Source: Microthrixaceae bacterium (GTDB taxonomy: Bacteria > Actinomycetota > Acidimicrobiia > Acidimicrobiales > Poriferisodalaceae). From it: a stretch of 64,000 nucleotides of DNA. The DNA lies in NCBI GenBank assembly GCA_011523825.1, contig WTFX01000026.1, forward strand, positions 206,321 through 270,320. The letters are read 5' to 3'. The translations under genes and the position numbers were made by a program. The notes beneath the pieces are model-generated. The model ran no database searches, had not been told where the DNA came from, and worked only from the letters and a program-made list of their open reading frames with translations. Shown here piece by piece: positions 42,924 through 50,881 of the stretch (position 1 is the first letter of the stretch; each line of letters opens with the position of its first letter).

Positions 42924-44576
42924 TCACTCCGGCTCTGGCAACTTCAGCAGGATCCGAGCCGCCGCTCGAGCCTTGTCCAACGTCGGCACGATTCGGTTTC
43001 GCGGCACCTTGTCGAGCGCGTTCAGTGCACGCAGGCTGGTTGCCGGCGCGCCGCTGAGTCCCATCACGATGACCTCGGTGTTGCTCTCCACTGCAGTGTC
43101 GATGAGGTATTCGACCAGCATTGCGGCGCTGTCGTCGATGTACACCGTGTCGGTGAAGTCGATGATCACGATCTCGTGCTCTGCGATGTCGGCACCGAGA
43201 ATGTCGATGAGGCTCTTCGACGACGCGACCGTGAACGTGCCTCGCAGCGACACCAGCCCGACCCGTGCAGAGAACCCGCCGGCTGCTACCTCGTCGGCCT
43301 CGCCAGCCTCGGCGTCTTCCCCCAGGAAAACCCGGTCGAGCAGCGGCACCGAAACCACGCTGTCGAGCTGGAGCCGCTCGAATTGGCGCGCCGCAGACAT
43401 AGCCGCCACGATGAGCCCGATCGCCACCGCCGTGATGAGATCGAGCACCACGGTGAGCACCATGGTGATGCCCATGATCATCAGGTGTTCGCGCTGCACC
43501 TGGTGCATGCGTTTGAGGAATCGCCAGTCCACGATGTCCCAGCCGACCTTCAGCAGAATTCCCGCGAGCGCGGCGAGCGGCACTGACTCGACATAGCGCC
43601 CCGCTCCCAGCACGATGGCCAGCAGCACCAAGGCGCGCAGCGCGCCCGACACCCGGGTACTGCCGCCGGCCCGGATGTTCACCACCGTGCCCACGGTGGC
43701 GCCGGCGCCGGGCAGCCCGCCCACCAGCCCCGCAGCGATGTTGCCCAGGCCTTGGCCGATGAGTTCCTGATTGGGGTTGTGCCGCGTCCGTGTCATCGAG
43801 TCGGCGATCAGCGACGTCAGCAGGCTGTCGACGGCGCCCAGGAGGGCGAGTGTGATGGCGGGCTGCACCGCTCCAGCCAAGACTCCCAGCGACAGCACCG
43901 GTTCCTGCAGCTCAGGCAAGCCGGAGGGCACCTCGCCGATGACCGGTGCGTCGCCTAGGAACAGCACCCCCATGAGGGTTCCCACGGCGAGGGCCGCCAG
44001 CGTTGCGGGGAACCAGCGATGCAGCCGGGCGGGCCAGAAGATGCACACGCCCAAGCTGACGGCGGCGATGGCCACGGCGCTGGCGTTGAGGTTCACGATG
44101 GCATCGGGCCACGCACGCATCACGTCGAGCGGGCCGCCGCCGGATCCCTCGACGCCCAACGCCGGGAGCGTCTGCAGGATGATGATGATGATGCCGACGC
44201 CTGACATGAAGCCCGAGATCACCGAGTACGGCGTGTAGGAGACGAAGCGACCGAATCGCAGGACGCCGAGCAGCGCCTGGATGATCCCCGCCATGACGAC
44301 GACCGTGAGCGCCTCTTCGAGCGTCGACGCATGCTCGGTGATGACCACCGCCATCGCGACAGCCATGGGACCGGTCGGCCCGGAGATCTGCGAGCGGGTG
44401 CCCCCGAATACCGCTGCGAAGAACCCGAGTGCGATGGCGCCATACAGACCCGCCATCGCTCCGAGGCCCGAAGCCACGCCGAACGCGAGCGCCACCGGCA
44501 GCCCCACCACCGCCGTGGTGACGCCGCCGAAGATGTCACCCCGCAGCGTGTGCAGGTCGTACCGCCGAGCTTGCAT
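42924..44576 (-). CDS. SulP family anion transporter with STAS domain
   Basis: A membrane transporter of 550 residues (ATG 44,576, after GGGGGCGAG; a longer in-frame start at 44,636 would overlap the divergent promoter). It has ~11-12 transmembrane segments with SulP landmarks: TAVVGLPVALAFGVASGLG, GTRSQISGPTGPMAVAM (signature), and PNQELIGQGLGNIAAGLVGGLPGAG. The cytosolic C-terminal STAS domain (last ~130 residues) includes VIIDFTDTVYIDDSAAMLVE. The family moves sulfate, bicarbonate or dicarboxylates; the substrate is open. Confidence 0.9.
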   Translation of the reverse strand: MQARRYDLHTLRGDIFGGVTTAVVGLPVALAFGVASGLGAMAGLYGAIALGFFAAVFGGTRSQISGPTGPMAVAMAVVITEHASTLEEALTVVVMAGIIQALLGVLRFGRFVSYTPYSVISGFMSGVGIIIIILQTLPALGVEGSGGGPLDVMRAWPDAIVNLNASAVAIAAVSLGVCIFWPARLHRWFPATLAALAVGTLMGVLFLGDAPVIGEVPSGLPELQEPVLSLGVLAGAVQPAITLALLGAVDSLLTSLIADSMTRTRHNPNQELIGQGLGNIAAGLVGGLPGAGATVGTVVNIRAGGSTRVSGALRALVLLAIVLGAGRYVESVPLAALAGILLKVGWDIVDWRFLKRMHQVQREHLMIMGITMVLTVVLDLITAVAIGLIVAAMSAARQFERLQLDSVVSVPLLDRVFLGEDAEAGEADEVAAGGFSARVGLVSLRGTFTVASSKSLIDILGADIAEHEIVIIDFTDTVYIDDSAAMLVEYLIDTAVESNTEVIVMGLSGAPATSLRALNALDKVPRNRIVPTLDKARAAARILLKLPEPE

Positions 44577-44620
44577 CACTCGCCCCCGAGAGACACTAAG
44601 CGAAACAGCGGCCTGACCAC

Positions 44621-44626
44621 TAGGTT
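44621..44626 (+). promoter_or_regulatory. Probable -10 box (TAGGTT) of a leaderless gene
   Basis: TAGGTT ends exactly 8 bases before the enoyl-CoA hydratase ATG at 44,635. The region is shared with the divergent SulP gene. Confidence 0.5.
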
Positions 44627-44634
44627 CGGCCGGC

Positions 44635-45411
44635 ATGGGTGAGTTTTGCTATGCGGAGCGCGACGGGCACCTGTTCGTCGTCACGATCAACCGGCCGGAG
44701 CGAATGAACGCGCTGCACCCGCCGGGCAATGCCGAGATGTCGGATTTGTTCGACGAATTCCAGAATGACCCGGAGTTGTGGGTCGCGATCGTGACCGGGG
44801 AAGGCGACCGTGCCTTTTCTGCGGGCAACGATCTCCGCTACCAGGCGGAGGGCGGCGATCGTTCGGCGATGCCGTCGTCGGGCTTCGGCGGGCTGACCTC
44901 GCGCTGGGATCTCGACAAGCCTGTCATCGCGGCCGTGAACGGCGTGGCGATGGGCGGCGGTTTCGAGATAGCGCTGGCCTGCGACATCATCGTGGCTTCT
45001 GAGAATGCCCTGCTCGCGCTGCCCGAGCCGAAGGTGGGTCTGGCAGCGCTGGCGGGCGGCGTGCATCGCCTGCCGCGCCACATCGGCTTGAAGCGCGCGA
45101 TGAGCATGATGCTGACCGGTCGTCACGTGCCCGCAGCCGAGGCCAAGGAACTCGGCATCGTGGCCGAGGTGGTACCCCAAGGTGAGGCACTCGCGTGCGC
45201 GCGCCGCTGGGCCGAGATGATCCTCGAGTGCTCGCCGATGTCCATCCGGGCGACGAAGCAGGCAGCAATGCAGGGCCTGAACGAGGCCAGCGTTCGAACT
45301 GCGCATGAGAGCCGCTACGAGGCCGTGCGGGCCATGAACAACAGCGCCGACTACATCGAAGGCCCGCGGGCGTTCTCCGAGAAGCGCCCGCCCCAATGGC
45401 AGGGCCGCTAG
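44635..45411 (+). CDS. Enoyl-CoA hydratase/isomerase family protein
   Basis: Crotonase fold, 258 residues. Oxyanion-hole segments: FSAGNDLRYQAEGG (residues ~61-74) and AAVNGVAMGGGFEIALACDIIVAS (~99-122). The glutamates LPEPKVGLAALAGG (~130) match the usual catalytic region. The end includes the typical SPMSIRATKQAAMQGLNEAS helix. The likely role is beta-oxidation hydration of enoyl-CoA; the exact chain length is unknown. Confidence 0.88.
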   Translation: MGEFCYAERDGHLFVVTINRPERMNALHPPGNAEMSDLFDEFQNDPELWVAIVTGEGDRAFSAGNDLRYQAEGGDRSAMPSSGFGGLTSRWDLDKPVIAAVNGVAMGGGFEIALACDIIVASENALLALPEPKVGLAALAGGVHRLPRHIGLKRAMSMMLTGRHVPAAEAKELGIVAEVVPQGEALACARRWAEMILECSPMSIRATKQAAMQGLNEASVRTAHESRYEAVRAMNNSADYIEGPRAFSEKRPPQWQGR

Positions 45412-45443
45412 CCCTCTCGCACCATCTGTAGTTCTGAGTGCAC

Positions 45444-45495
45444 GTGCGCCGCCCCCTGGCGCTTCCTTGCTAGAGCGGTGTCCGGGGCGGCGCAC
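45444..45495. terminator. Long perfect inverted repeat between converging genes
   Basis: GTGCGCCGCCCC (45,444-45,455) pairs perfectly with GGGGCGGCGCAC (45,484-45,495) across a 28-base loop. It lies between the enoyl-CoA hydratase (+) and the GlxD-like gene (-) and is the strongest intergenic inverted repeat I noted. It most likely acts as a bidirectional terminator; a regulatory RNA structure is possible. Confidence 0.55.
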
Positions 45496-45544
45496 CGGCG
45501 CGTCACGGCAGTGATGCGCCTGCGATGCAGGCCACTGAATATCT

Positions 45545-46930
45545 CTACTCGGCGCCGGGGATCCAGCCGGTGCCGGCCAACGGCACTTTCGCCATTGCGG
45601 CGGCTTCTACGGTGAGTGCCGCCAAGTCTTCAGGTTCCAGGTTCAGCACGTGCGACTTGCCGTTGGCGCGGGCCAGGATCTGGGTCTCGATGGTGAGCAC
45701 CTGCAGGTAGTTGGCCAGGCGCCGTCCGGCCAGCACCGGATCCAGCCGAGCCGACAGTTCTGGGTCTTGCGTGGTGATGCCGGCAGGGTCGGTACCGGCC
45801 TGGAAGTCCTCCCAGAACCCCGCTGAGGTACCCAGCTCGCGGTATTCGTCCTCGTACGCGGGGTCGTTGTCGCCGATGGCGATCAGCGCGGCGGTGCCGA
45901 TCGAGGCGGCGTCAGCGCCCAGAGCGAGCGCCTTCGCCACGTCGGCCCCCGAGCGGAAGCCGCCTGCGGCGATCAGCTTCACCTCGCGGCGGTGGACGCC
46001 GAGTTCCCGCAGGGCTCGCACTGCTTCAGGAATCGCGGCGATCGTCGGGATGCCGACATGCTCGATGAACACGTCCTGGGTGGCCGCGGTGCCGCCCTGC
46101 ATGCCGTCCACCACCACGGCGTCGGCGCCGGCCTTCACTGCCAGCGCGGTGTCGTAGTACGGCCGGGCGGCACCGACTTTCACGTAGATCGGCACCCGCC
46201 AGTCGGTGATCTCGCGCAATTCGCCGATCTTGATCTCGAGGTCGTCGGGCCCGGTCCAATCCGGGTGGCGGCAGGCCGAGCGCTGGTCGATGCCGGTCGG
46301 CAGCGTGCGCATCTCGGCTACCCGCTCGGTGATCTTCTGACCCAGCAGCATCCCGCCGCCGCCCGGCTTGGCGCCCTGGCCCACCACCACCTCGATGGCG
46401 TCGGCCATCCGCAGGTGATCCGGGTTCATGCCGTAGCGAGACGGCAGGTACTGGTACACGAGCACCGACGAGTGCTGGCGTTCCTCCATCGTCATGCCGC
46501 CGTCGCCGGTGGTGGTCGAGGTGCCAACCGCCGATGCGCCCCGACCGAGCGCCTCCTTGGCCTGCGCCGACAGCGAGCCGAAGCTCATCCCGGCGATGGT
46601 GACCGGGATCTCCAGGCGCACCGGACGCTCGGCGCGGTCTTCGCCGATCACCACATCGGTGCCGCAGGCCTCGCGGTAGCCCTCCAGCGGGTAGCGCGAC
46701 ATGGAGGCGCCGAGGAACACCAGGTCGTCCAGGGTCGGCAGGCGGCGTTTCGCGCCCCAGCCGCGGATGCGGTAGATGCCGGTGTTAGCCGCCCGGCGGA
46801 TCTCGGCGATGATGTTGCGGTCGAAGGTGTACGACTCGCGCAGATGCCAGTTGGAAGGGTCCTCGGGGGCGAGTGGGTCGAGGTCATCGGGGGGCGTCGC
46901 GCCCGATGTTCCGTTCGGCGTCGCGCTCAT
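45545..46930 (-). CDS. FMN-binding glutamate synthase-like subunit (GlxD / MgsC type)
   Basis: A 461-residue protein matching the FMN domain of glutamate synthase. Core: EIPVTIAGMSFGSLSAQAKEALGRGA (~110), PGGGGMLLGQKIT, YVKVGAARPYYDTALAVKAGADAVVVDGMQGGTAAT, KLIAAGGFRSGADVAKALALGADAASIGTAAL. The place where GltB has the CHxxxCP motif of its 3Fe-4S cluster reads FQAGTDPAGITTQDP, so that cluster is probably missing, as I recall for GlxD/MgsC. Known relatives make N-methylglutamate from gamma-glutamylmethylamide, or serve in similar glutamine-amide transfers. It overlaps the GXGXG gene by 4 bases. Confidence 0.85.
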   Translation of the reverse strand: MSATPNGTSGATPPDDLDPLAPEDPSNWHLRESYTFDRNIIAEIRRAANTGIYRIRGWGAKRRLPTLDDLVFLGASMSRYPLEGYREACGTDVVIGEDRAERPVRLEIPVTIAGMSFGSLSAQAKEALGRGASAVGTSTTTGDGGMTMEERQHSSVLVYQYLPSRYGMNPDHLRMADAIEVVVGQGAKPGGGGMLLGQKITERVAEMRTLPTGIDQRSACRHPDWTGPDDLEIKIGELREITDWRVPIYVKVGAARPYYDTALAVKAGADAVVVDGMQGGTAATQDVFIEHVGIPTIAAIPEAVRALRELGVHRREVKLIAAGGFRSGADVAKALALGADAASIGTAALIAIGDNDPAYEDEYRELGTSAGFWEDFQAGTDPAGITTQDPELSARLDPVLAGRRLANYLQVLTIETQILARANGKSHVLNLEPEDLAALTVEAAAMAKVPLAGTGWIPGAE

Positions 46931-47658
46931 TGGCCGTCACCGCCAGCGGCCCGAGCTGCTGCCTCCGCGGCGTCCACGTCGTCGATCGTGAAGTTGTAGA
47001 GGCGGCGGGCCGAGCCGTACCGGCGGAAGTCACCGGGATCAGCGCTGCCTGCCGTCTCGACGGCGGCGTCCAACAGCCGTGCCAGCGTCTCGGAATGTTC
47101 GGGCCGCATGTCCTTCTCGATGCAATCGGCACCCAGCGACTCCACGTCACCCCGTACGAAGATCTGGGCCTCGTAGATCGAGTCGCCGAGGTCGGCCGCG
47201 GCGTCGCCGCAGACCACCAGATTCCCGGCCTGCGCCATGAACGCGCTCATGTGCCCGACGTTGCCCCCCACCACGATGTCGACGCCCTTCATCGAGATGC
47301 CGCACCGAGCGCCCGCATTGCCGCCAACCACCACCAAGCCGCCGCAGCCCGTAGCGCCGGCCGACATGGTGGCGTTGCCGGTGATGCGCACCTCGCCCGA
47401 CATGATGTTCTCGGCGAGCCCGGTGCTGGCGTTTCCCTCGATCAGCACCCGCCCGCGCTGGTGCATGCCGGCGCCGTAGTAGCCCATCGAGCCCCGCACC
47501 ACCACATCGATGTCCGCCGTGATGCCGCAGGCCACCGCATGGGCGCCGCGGGGATTGATCACCTCGAACGACTGGCCGTCAGCGGCTTCGTGCAGTGCTT
47601 GGTTGAGCTTGCGCCGGGCCGACTCGGCGAGGTCGAACGTCCGCACGGCCCCGTTCAC
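46927..47658 (-). CDS. Glutamate synthase GXGXG-domain subunit (GlxC / MgsB type)
   Basis: A 243-residue right-handed beta-helix protein, equivalent to the C-terminal GXGXG domain of GltB. Repeats: MGYYGAGMHQRGRVLIEGNASTG, GEVRITGNATMSAGATGCGG, VVVGGNAGARCG, DIVVGGNVGHMS, LVVCGDAAADLGDSIYEA. The GTG at 47,658 overlaps the amidotransferase stop (GTGA). In split enzymes this subunit bridges the amidotransferase and the FMN subunit. The C-terminal ~50 residues extend beyond the helix. Confidence 0.85.
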   Translation of the reverse strand: MNGAVRTFDLAESARRKLNQALHEAADGQSFEVINPRGAHAVACGITADIDVVVRGSMGYYGAGMHQRGRVLIEGNASTGLAENIMSGEVRITGNATMSAGATGCGGLVVVGGNAGARCGISMKGVDIVVGGNVGHMSAFMAQAGNLVVCGDAAADLGDSIYEAQIFVRGDVESLGADCIEKDMRPEHSETLARLLDAAVETAGSADPGDFRRYGSARRLYNFTIDDVDAAEAAARAAGGDGQ

Positions 47659-48554
47659 GCCGCCAGGCTCCAGGTGTAGATCCGGGCTGGCTCGGGTTCC
47701 CACACCTCGGCGTCGAGCGCACTGGGCAGGCGGGCGATGGCCCGGTACTCAGACGACATGGCGACCCAGTCGTCGGTCTCGGCGACCACGGCGGGCTTGC
47801 AGGCGATGGGATCGCGCAGGATGGCGAATCCGTCGGCGACGCCGATGGCGAACGTGTAGAAGCCATCGAGATCGCCCAGCGCACCTTCGAGTGCCTCAGT
47901 GATGCTGTCGCCCGAGCGCATGCGCCACGCCAGGTAACCGGCGGCCACCTCGGAATCGTTCTCGGTCTGGAACGACTCGCCATGTCCCTCGAGCTGGCGG
48001 CGCAGCCGGTTGTGGTTCGACAGCGAGCCGTTGTGCACCAGGCAGGTGTCCGAACCCGTCGAGAACGGGTGCGAGCCGTTGGTGGTGACTGCCGACTCTG
48101 TGGCCATGCGGGTGTGCGCCAGCGCATGGGTGCCAGTGCGCGACCTCAGGTCGTAGCGCTCGGCGACCAGGTCCGGGTAGCCCACGGCCTTGAACATCTC
48201 GATCCTGTTTCCCTGGGCCAGCACGGTCGTGCCCGCGACGTTGTCGATGATCCACTGGCGGGCAGCTCGACCGTCGCCGTCGGTGGAGAACACCGCGTGG
48301 TCATGCACTCCCTCGACGGTCACCTCCGCGCCCAAGGCCCCTTCGAGGGCTGCGGCCACCGGCCCCCAGTCCACTTCGAGCCCCTCTGCCAGCACGGTGA
48401 TGCGTGTGCGACCCGGGACGCCGGCGTCGTACACGGCGAAGCCAGCGCTGTCAGGGCCGCGGTCGCCCATCTCGGCGAGCATGACTTCCGTCAGCCGTCC
48501 CAGTTCGTGCCGGTGGGTCTCGGTCTTGCAGAACAAGCCCACGATCCCGCACAT
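47655..48554 (-). CDS. Class II glutamine amidotransferase (GlxB / MgsA type)
   Basis: A 299-residue Ntn-type glutaminase subunit; it starts MCGIVGLFC, so Cys2 becomes the N-terminal nucleophile after Met removal. Further motifs: GDRGPDSAGFAVY (~30-42), LAHTRMATESAVTTNGSHPF (~149-168) and LVHNGSLSNHNRLR (~175-188), typical of PurF/GltB-like glutaminase domains. A GGGGGGAGCGCC ribosome-binding region precedes the ATG. It is the first gene of a tightly coupled three-gene operon (4-base overlaps) transcribed away from glnT. Confidence 0.88.
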   Translation of the reverse strand: MCGIVGLFCKTETHRHELGRLTEVMLAEMGDRGPDSAGFAVYDAGVPGRTRITVLAEGLEVDWGPVAAALEGALGAEVTVEGVHDHAVFSTDGDGRAARQWIIDNVAGTTVLAQGNRIEMFKAVGYPDLVAERYDLRSRTGTHALAHTRMATESAVTTNGSHPFSTGSDTCLVHNGSLSNHNRLRRQLEGHGESFQTENDSEVAAGYLAWRMRSGDSITEALEGALGDLDGFYTFAIGVADGFAILRDPIACKPAVVAETDDWVAMSSEYRAIARLPSALDAEVWEPEPARIYTWSLAA

Positions 48555-48753
48555 GGCGCTCCCCCCGCCCGACCATCCCCGCGTCCGCCAGTCGAGCCTC
48601 CCGCACCGTAGCGCCCAGTCCGGCTGAAGGCCGCCGTGGACCGGCCTCTGTTCGAGGTCACTTGCGGGGTGCGTGTGGTTCGTTGAGTACTGTCGGCGCG
48701 GGGCCGCAACCGAACTGACGGCCGCAATGTCACGAGCACCGGGGGAGCAGGGC
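48555..48753. promoter_or_regulatory. Divergent promoter region between the glx-like and glnT operons
   Basis: This 199-base gap holds the promoters of two facing operons. On the minus strand TACGGT (48,605-48,610) lies ~50 bases before the amidotransferase start. On the plus strand TACTGT (48,688-48,693) lies ~60 bases before glnT, with TTGCGG 20 bases upstream (long spacing). No clear operator palindrome is visible. Shared control of the two arms is inference. Confidence 0.4.
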
Positions 48754-50133
48754 ATGAGCAACGGCACTGACGCAACCGAGGAGATCCGCAGCCGGGCCGA
48801 GGCCGACGGCGTGGAGTTCATCTACGCCATGTTCGTAGAGATGCACGGGAAGCCGTGCGCCAAGCTGGTGCCGATCAGCGCTTTGGACGGGCTGATGAGC
48901 GACGGCGCGGGCTTCGCGGGCTTCGCGGCCGGCCCGATGGGCCAAGACCCCTCCAGTCCCGACATCCTGGCCCTGCCCGATCCCGCTTCGTACACCCAGC
49001 TGCCGTGGCAGCCGAACGTGGCCGCCATGCAGTGTGACCCCACCGTGGAGGGCGAGCTGTGGCCCTATGCGCCGCGGGTGATCCTGCGCCAAGCGCTGGA
49101 GGCGGCAGCCGAGCGCAACCTGGTGCTCAAGTGCGGCGTCGAAGCGGAGTACTCGCTGGTGGTGCGCAACGAGGACGGCTCGCTGGCCGTGGCGGACGAC
49201 CGCGACAACCTGACCCTGCCCTGCTACGACGCCCGCGGGCTCACCCGGATGCTGCCGCACCTCGAGGCGGTGTCGAAGAACCTCGACGCCATGGGATGGG
49301 GCAACTACGCCAACGACCACGAGGACGCCAACGGCCAGTACGAGCAGAACTGGCTGTACTCAGACGCCCTCACCACTGCCGACCGGCTGATCCTGTTCCG
49401 GCTGATGGTGCACACGTTGGCCCAGCGCGACGGCCGCTACGCCACGTTCATGCCCAAGCCGTTCGCCGACAAGACCGGCAACGGGCTGCACGCTCACACG
49501 AGCTTGTGGACCGCTGACACCGACGAACCGCTGTTCATCGGCGGCACTGCGGGCGGCGCCGACACCAAGGGACTGGGCCTGAGCGACATGGCGTACAAGT
49601 TCGTGGGCGGGCTGCTGCGCCATGCCCGCTCGCTGGTGGCGGTGGTGTGTCCCATCGTCAACTCGTACAAGCGCATGGGTGTGGGCGCGCCGACCTCAGG
49701 GGCGACTTGGGCGCCCGCCTATGCGGCCTACGGCGGCAACAACCGCACCCAGATGATCCGCATTCCCGAGCCCGACCGGATCGAGATCCGTCTGGGTGAC
49801 GGGGCCGCAAACCCCTACCTGATGTTCGCTGCGTATCTGGCCTGCGGTCTTGACGGCATCGACAATGACATCGACCCCGGCGATCCCAATGTCGACAACC
49901 TGCACGCCATGTCTGCCGAAGAGGTGGCCGCCAAGGGCATAGCAGTGCTGCCGCCGACGCTGCTGCACGCCGCCGAGGAGCTCGCGGGGTGCGAGGTGCT
50001 GGGAGCGGGGCTCGGCCACACGGCTGAGGGGCCCTACCGGGACTACTTCGTGCAAACCAAGAAAGCAGAATTCCTGGCTCACCACAGCGTTGTCACCGCT
50101 GGGGAGGTCGATCAATACCTCACGCTGTTCTGA
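48754..50133 (+). CDS. glnT: Type III-like glutamine synthetase (GlnT / gamma-glutamylamide ligase)
   Basis: A 459-residue member of the glutamine synthetase superfamily. Start ATG 48,754 after GGGGGAG. ATP/glutamate site motifs: KCGVEAEYSL (residues ~126-135), YANDHEDANGQYEQNW (~185-200), FMPKPFADKTGNGLHAHTSLW (~234-254), and NNRTQMIRIPEPDRIEIRLGDGAANPYLMFAA (~329-360). GlnT-type enzymes often ligate amines other than ammonia, for example methylamine to gamma-glutamylmethylamide. Being opposite a GlxBCD/MgsABC-type set supports such a role, but the amine is unknown. Confidence 0.88.
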   Translation: MSNGTDATEEIRSRAEADGVEFIYAMFVEMHGKPCAKLVPISALDGLMSDGAGFAGFAAGPMGQDPSSPDILALPDPASYTQLPWQPNVAAMQCDPTVEGELWPYAPRVILRQALEAAAERNLVLKCGVEAEYSLVVRNEDGSLAVADDRDNLTLPCYDARGLTRMLPHLEAVSKNLDAMGWGNYANDHEDANGQYEQNWLYSDALTTADRLILFRLMVHTLAQRDGRYATFMPKPFADKTGNGLHAHTSLWTADTDEPLFIGGTAGGADTKGLGLSDMAYKFVGGLLRHARSLVAVVCPIVNSYKRMGVGAPTSGATWAPAYAAYGGNNRTQMIRIPEPDRIEIRLGDGAANPYLMFAAYLACGLDGIDNDIDPGDPNVDNLHAMSAEEVAAKGIAVLPPTLLHAAEELAGCEVLGAGLGHTAEGPYRDYFVQTKKAEFLAHHSVVTAGEVDQYLTLF

Positions 50134-50145
50134 AAGGATGAGCCC

Positions 50146-50790
50146 ATGAGCGCACCGACCGCCCCTGACGAGCAGGCATCCGAACGGGCTGCAGCACGGG
50201 CAGACGCTGTGGCCGACGCGATGGACGACATCGCCAAGATCGATGCGCATGGCCGCGAGCACGGCGGCATCGATCGGGCCGGCATTGCCCGCATCAAGGA
50301 ACGGCTGCTGGAGCTGGCGACCCAGGAGCACCTGTTCCCCGCTGAAGACTTCCCGCCCCCCGACGGCGAGCGCGGCTCGTTCAACTACCGGCTCGCCCAG
50401 AACGACGACGGCACGCTGGCGCTGTATGTCCAGAGCGTGAGTGTCGGCACCTCGGCGCCGCCGCATGAGCACCTCACCTGGGCGGTGATCGTGGGCATGC
50501 GCGGCCGGGAGCTGAACCGCTTCTACGACTGCTGCGCCGGCGAAGGCGAGCCCCACGTCGAGCGCGAAGAGATGGTTGAGCGCGGCGCTGGCGTCGCGAT
50601 GCTCGGGCACGACGTGCATTCGATCCACATCGAGGGCGCCTCCACCAACTTCCACTGCTACGGCTTGGCGATGGAGAACATGACCGGTCGCCGCTATTGG
50701 AACACGGAGGCGAGCGAGTGGCGGGTCTTCGCCGACACGAGCAGCATCGTCGAGGCCCGCCCGGGCTATCCCGCGACGGCCGTTGCCTGA
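50146..50790 (+). CDS. Cysteine dioxygenase-like cupin
   Basis: A 214-residue single-domain cupin. Iron-binding pattern: APPHEHLTWAVIVGMRGRE (HxH, residues ~105-123) and a second motif AMLGHDVHSIHIEG with another His (~150-163). The surrounding pattern (thermophilic Trp-Ala-Val after HxH, late HSIH) resembles thiol dioxygenases (CDO type I), which oxidise cysteine or mercaptopropionate to sulfinates. The N-terminal ~50 residues are helical. It follows glnT by 12 bases, with AAAGGATGAG as ribosome-binding site. Substrate is not determined. Confidence 0.72.
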   Translation: MSAPTAPDEQASERAAARADAVADAMDDIAKIDAHGREHGGIDRAGIARIKERLLELATQEHLFPAEDFPPPDGERGSFNYRLAQNDDGTLALYVQSVSVGTSAPPHEHLTWAVIVGMRGRELNRFYDCCAGEGEPHVEREEMVERGAGVAMLGHDVHSIHIEGASTNFHCYGLAMENMTGRRYWNTEASEWRVFADTSSIVEARPGYPATAVA

Positions 50791-50844
50791 GCCGCATGGC
50801 CGTGGGTCGGCGGCTCCCGCCACGCCCGCCATTGCCTGAGTCGC
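50781..50844 (+). repeat. Short decayed direct repeat at the cupin gene end
   Basis: CGTTGCCTGAGCCGC (50,781-50,795) and CATTGCCTGAGTCGC (50,830-50,844), offset 49 bases, 13 of 15 identical. The first copy spans the cupin stop codon; the second lies in the 91-base gap before the rhodanese gene. Confidence 0.5.
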
Positions 50845-50881
50845 CACTGGGGCGGCTTGGCCCAGTCTCAAGGGCAGTGTG

